64,000 nucleotides of DNA. Origin: Eubacteriales bacterium (GTDB lineage Bacteria; Bacillota; Clostridia; Oscillospirales; Oscillospiraceae). The stretch lies in assembly GCA_030536515.1 (NCBI GenBank), contig JAUNPV010000002.1:186001-250000 (forward strand), in the 5' to 3' direction. Positions 61,533-64,000 of this stretch are shown in pieces (the first letter of the stretch is position 1; each line of letters opens with the position of its first letter). The notes beneath the pieces were generated by a model. It had not been told where the DNA came from, did not search any database, and worked only from the letters and a program-made list of their open reading frames with translations. Both the position numbers and the translations under genes were made by a program.

Positions 61533-62903
61533 TCATTCTGCATCCATAGCACGGACACAGGCCTTGAGCACCTTGCTCATAATGGGCACGCCGTTGTGGC
61601 TGCCGTACCCGGCGTTCTCCACCACCACCATAAAGGCCAGGGGGTATTCGTCATTCTGGACAAAGCCCGCAAACATGGCGTTGGACACCTTGCCGCCGCC
61701 CAGCTCGCTGGTGCCGGACTTGGCGCAGACCTTAAGGCCCGGGAAATTCCCGTCGCCGTAGTTGTTTTTCACGTTGCCCCGCATATAATCCTGGAGCTTT
61801 TCCGCCAGCTCCCGGGACATAATCCGGTCCGTCATTTTGGTCTCGGCCTCGTAGGTCACCTCGTCGCCGCTGCGGACCTGGGCAACCAGGTAGGGCTCGG
61901 CTCCCACGCCGCCGCCTGCAATGGTGCCCATGAAGGTCAGATATCTGGCCGGGTTAATCAGGTCGTTATACTGGCCGATGCAGCTCCAGGCAAAGGACAC
62001 GGGGGCCGCCTGGGACACGTCGTAGTTGCCCTCGGAAGTGGTCAGGCCGTCGAAGGACAGCTTTTCGGTGACCTCAAACTGCTTGACGTACTTCACCATA
62101 TTCTGCTTTCCTACCAGCTCCGCCACCTGGGCGAAGGCGCAGTTGCAGGAGCTGGTCAGGGCCTGGCGGAGGTTCACGGTGCCGTGGGCCTTCTCGCAGG
62201 TGACGGCCTCGGTGCCGTACTCAATCTTTCCCCGACAGGTGAAGCTCATTTCCTCGATGCCCGGCACGCAGTCCAGGGCCGCCGCCGTGGTGACCACCTT
62301 GAAAATGGAGCCGGGGATGTAGGACGACTGGATGAACCGGTTCATGTACACGCCCTCGTACTTCTCCCCGCCTCCGGCGATATCCGGCACATTGTCCGGG
62401 TCGTAGCTGGGGGTGGTGACGGCGCAGAGGATTTCGCCGGTTTTGTAGTTGTACACCGCCACGGTGCCCTTGCGGCCCTGCATGGCCTCCAGCGCCGCCT
62501 TCTGGACCTGGGCGGACATGGTCAGCCTGGCGCTGCCTGCCTGGCCGGAGGCGTTGTAGACCCCGTTCACCGGGTCAAAGCCCGCCATCTGCCCGGCATA
62601 GTGGGAGACGGCCCCGGCGCTGATGAAGCCGTCCCGGTCCCCCAGCCAGTGGAGGGTGGCCTCCCGGAGGGCCGGGTCGTCTGAATAGGTCCGCTTTTCC
62701 GTCAAATCCAGCAGGGTCTGCCCCGCCCGGTCGGTGATGGTGCCGCAGCCTAAATTGGTATTGTTATAAATGTGGGGCGAGCCGGGAAAGGCCACCCACC
62801 GGCCGGCATCGGCGGCGTATTCAAAGAGGAAGAACACCATCCCGCCAAGCAGCAGCAAAATAAAAACGAACATGAGCCAGGTTCTTCTGGTAACTCGATT
62901 CAC
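61533..62903 (-). CDS. Class B penicillin-binding protein (transpeptidase)
   Basis: Peptidoglycan D,D-transpeptidase anchored by one N-terminal helix (about 9-30), 456 residues. The active-site triad is complete: S199-x-x-K202 (IPGSIFK), S252-x-N254 (SSCN) and K395-S-G-T (AKSGTSE). The non-catalytic N-terminal part is short, as in the PbpA type paired with a RodA-like partner. It lies 3 bp behind the FtsW/RodA gene; the pair forms a glycosyltransferase/transpeptidase module for elongation or division. The sequence does not decide between those two roles. Confidence 0.94.
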   Translation of the reverse strand: MNRVTRRTWLMFVFILLLLGGMVFFLFEYAADAGRWVAFPGSPHIYNNTNLGCGTITDRAGQTLLDLTEKRTYSDDPALREATLHWLGDRDGFISAGAVSHYAGQMAGFDPVNGVYNASGQAGSARLTMSAQVQKAALEAMQGRKGTVAVYNYKTGEILCAVTTPSYDPDNVPDIAGGGEKYEGVYMNRFIQSSYIPGSIFKVVTTAAALDCVPGIEEMSFTCRGKIEYGTEAVTCEKAHGTVNLRQALTSSCNCAFAQVAELVGKQNMVKYVKQFEVTEKLSFDGLTTSEGNYDVSQAAPVSFAWSCIGQYNDLINPARYLTFMGTIAGGGVGAEPYLVAQVRSGDEVTYEAETKMTDRIMSRELAEKLQDYMRGNVKNNYGDGNFPGLKVCAKSGTSELGGGKVSNAMFAGFVQNDEYPLAFMVVVENAGYGSHNGVPIMSKVLKACVRAMDAE

Positions 62904-62906
62904 AGG

Positions 62907-64000
62907 TCAGTCCCCCTTTTTCTTTTTCAGGCGGACGGCAAAGCTGGCGTTCTGGCGGGTGTCCGCCGCCTTGACAAAGGCCAGCAGCCCCCAGGCGCCA
63001 ATCATGCTGGTGCCGCCGTTGGACACAAAGGGGAAGGTCACGCCGGTAAAGGGCAGGATATCCACCGTGCCCAGGCAGTTGAGAATGGTCTGAATTACCA
63101 GAATGCTGGCCGCCGTGCAGCCGCCGATGGAGTAAAAGCAGCTCCGGGCCACCCGGGCGGTGCGGATGGCAAAGCAGCCGTAGACCACGATGCACAGCAC
63201 CGTCATTACCGCCACCAGCAGCCCCCACTCCTCCGAAATGGTGGCAAAGGCAATGTCCGAATCCGCCGCAAACACATATTGGAGCTTGCCCCCCTCGGGC
63301 CCCAGGCCGAACAGGCCGCCGGAGGCAATGCACATCAGGGCCCGGGTCTGCTGATAGCCTGCGTCATTGGGGTCCAGCCAGATGTGCCGCCAGGTGGCGA
63401 ACCGCTGGAGGGCGTGGGGGGCGATTTTCAGCGCCAGCACCCCGGCAAAGCCCAGAGCCGTCACCGCCAGGGCGATGGTGCCCATGCTGCCGGAGCGGAG
63501 GTAGGCAATGACCAGGAAAGCGCAGAAGAAAATCAGGGCCGTGCCGAAGTCGTTCATCAGCGCCAGAAAGCCGCAGATTACCACGGAATAGGCGATGAAC
63601 AAAATCAGATTCCGCTTGTTCATAATCCGGTCCATGGTGGAGGCCCCGGCAAAGACGAAGCAGACCTTCGAAAGCTCCGAGGGCTGCAGGGACATTCCGC
63701 CGATGATGAGCCAGTTCTTGGCACCGTAAAACTCCCTGCCGAACAGCAGCGTCACCATGAGAAAGCCAACGCCTGCAATCACCGCTAAGTACCGGATGAC
63801 CTTGGCCCGCTCCAGGTCCCGCAGGGACCAGCCCAGCACCAGGAAGATGACCACGCCCATCAGCATGGCCAGCATCTGCTTGGGCGCTTCGCCGGGCTTC
63901 ACCGTGGAGATGGCCGCCATGCCCATGGTGCACAGGAAAAAGGCAATGGTCTCCACGTCAAAGGAGCTTCGGTGAATCAGGGCGTAAAACAGCAGCAGCA
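62907..64000 (-). CDS. FtsW/RodA-family glycan polymerase, 5' end outside window
   Basis: SEDS-family peptidoglycan polymerase. At least 360 residues are visible; the frame stays open past a GTG at 63956 to the window edge (LLLFYALIHRSSFDVE), so the start lies outside. Multiple membrane helices. SEDS motifs: GAKNWLIIGGMSLQPSELSK (catalytic region) and TVDILPFTGVTFPFVSNGG near the C terminus. The C-terminal tail is Lys-rich. It pairs with the downstream class B PBP. Confidence 0.93.
   Translation of the reverse strand, partial: LLLFYALIHRSSFDVETIAFFLCTMGMAAISTVKPGEAPKQMLAMLMGVVIFLVLGWSLRDLERAKVIRYLAVIAGVGFLMVTLLFGREFYGAKNWLIIGGMSLQPSELSKVCFVFAGASTMDRIMNKRNLILFIAYSVVICGFLALMNDFGTALIFFCAFLVIAYLRSGSMGTIALAVTALGFAGVLALKIAPHALQRFATWRHIWLDPNDAGYQQTRALMCIASGGLFGLGPEGGKLQYVFAADSDIAFATISEEWGLLVAVMTVLCIVVYGCFAIRTARVARSCFYSIGGCTAASILVIQTILNCLGTVDILPFTGVTFPFVSNGGTSMIGAWGLLAFVKAADTRQNASFAVRLKKKKGD

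Overview
The window reads as chromosome of a GC-rich, spore-forming Gram-positive gut bacterium, most likely in the Oscillospiraceae (class Clostridia). The basis is a SipL-like spore coat protein (DUF3794 plus LysM) behind a sigma-E-like promoter, a Bacillus-type PurF with iron-sulfur cysteines, lipobox substrate-binding proteins, CnaB surface adhesins, AGGAGG ribosome sites, and carbohydrate cassettes typical of that family. No tRNA, rRNA, CRISPR array, prophage or transposase gene is visible. Almost every gene lies on the minus strand; the exceptions are the adhesin at the left edge, a ROK regulator near 42 kb and a gene remnant near 23 kb. The first and last genes are cut by the window edges.

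Layout: 0-2.6 kb, 3' part of a vWA/CnaB surface protein. 2.8-9.4 kb, operon purC-purF-carA-carB behind one strong promoter with a terminator almost at the transcript start. 9.4-12.4 kb, GH2 beta-galactosidase. 12.5-18.9 kb, small alarmone synthetase, membrane-fusion protein, MacB-like ATPase and permease, and a second fusion protein broken by a 65-bp palindromic insertion. 19.1-22.7 kb, M23 murein hydrolase and a two-component system (RR1/HK1). 22.9-24.6 kb, a gene remnant and a MATE exporter. 24.7-30.2 kb, a GT8-acyltransferase fusion, a GT8 enzyme, an acyltransferase and a second two-component system (RR2/HK2). 30.3-37.3 kb, sugar ABC transporter, YesM/AraC-type two-component system and GH30 glycosidase. 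37.5-42.6 kb, Crh-like/PfkB fusion kinase, GntP permease and zinc dehydrogenase with a divergent ROK regulator. 42.7-43.7 kb, GNAT and YgjP-type peptidase. 43.8-48.3 kb, rhaD-rhaA-rhaB and an AraC regulator. 48.3-52.6 kb, two-component system plus LanFEG-type immunity transporter. 52.7-54.1 kb, rubrerythrin and a DUF134-NifX fusion. 54.3-56.1 kb, SipL-like coat protein and a possible small Cys-rich membrane ORF. 56.2-61.4 kb, branched-chain amino-acid ABC operon with a leader ORF and attenuator-like terminator. 61.5-64 kb, class B PBP and an FtsW/RodA protein.

The main discovery-type result is regulatory. Five promoters near 19.08, 20.69, 22.71, 28.13 and 30.19 kb share one layout: two pentamers 11 bp apart, then exactly 10 bp, then a -10 hexamer. 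This is what OmpR/PhoB-family activators use in place of a -35 box. Three sites (autoregulatory RR1/HK1, the M23 hydrolase, the alarmone-synthetase/efflux operon) share one motif. Two (autoregulatory RR2/HK2, the glycosyltransferase/acyltransferase operon) share an identical 17-mer. I infer two small envelope-stress regulons. Other strong observations are a Leu/Ile/Val-rich leader ORF followed by a terminator ahead of the liv operon, a Crh-like domain fused to a sugar kinase, a MITE-like family with three copies, and REP-like double-hairpin insertions.
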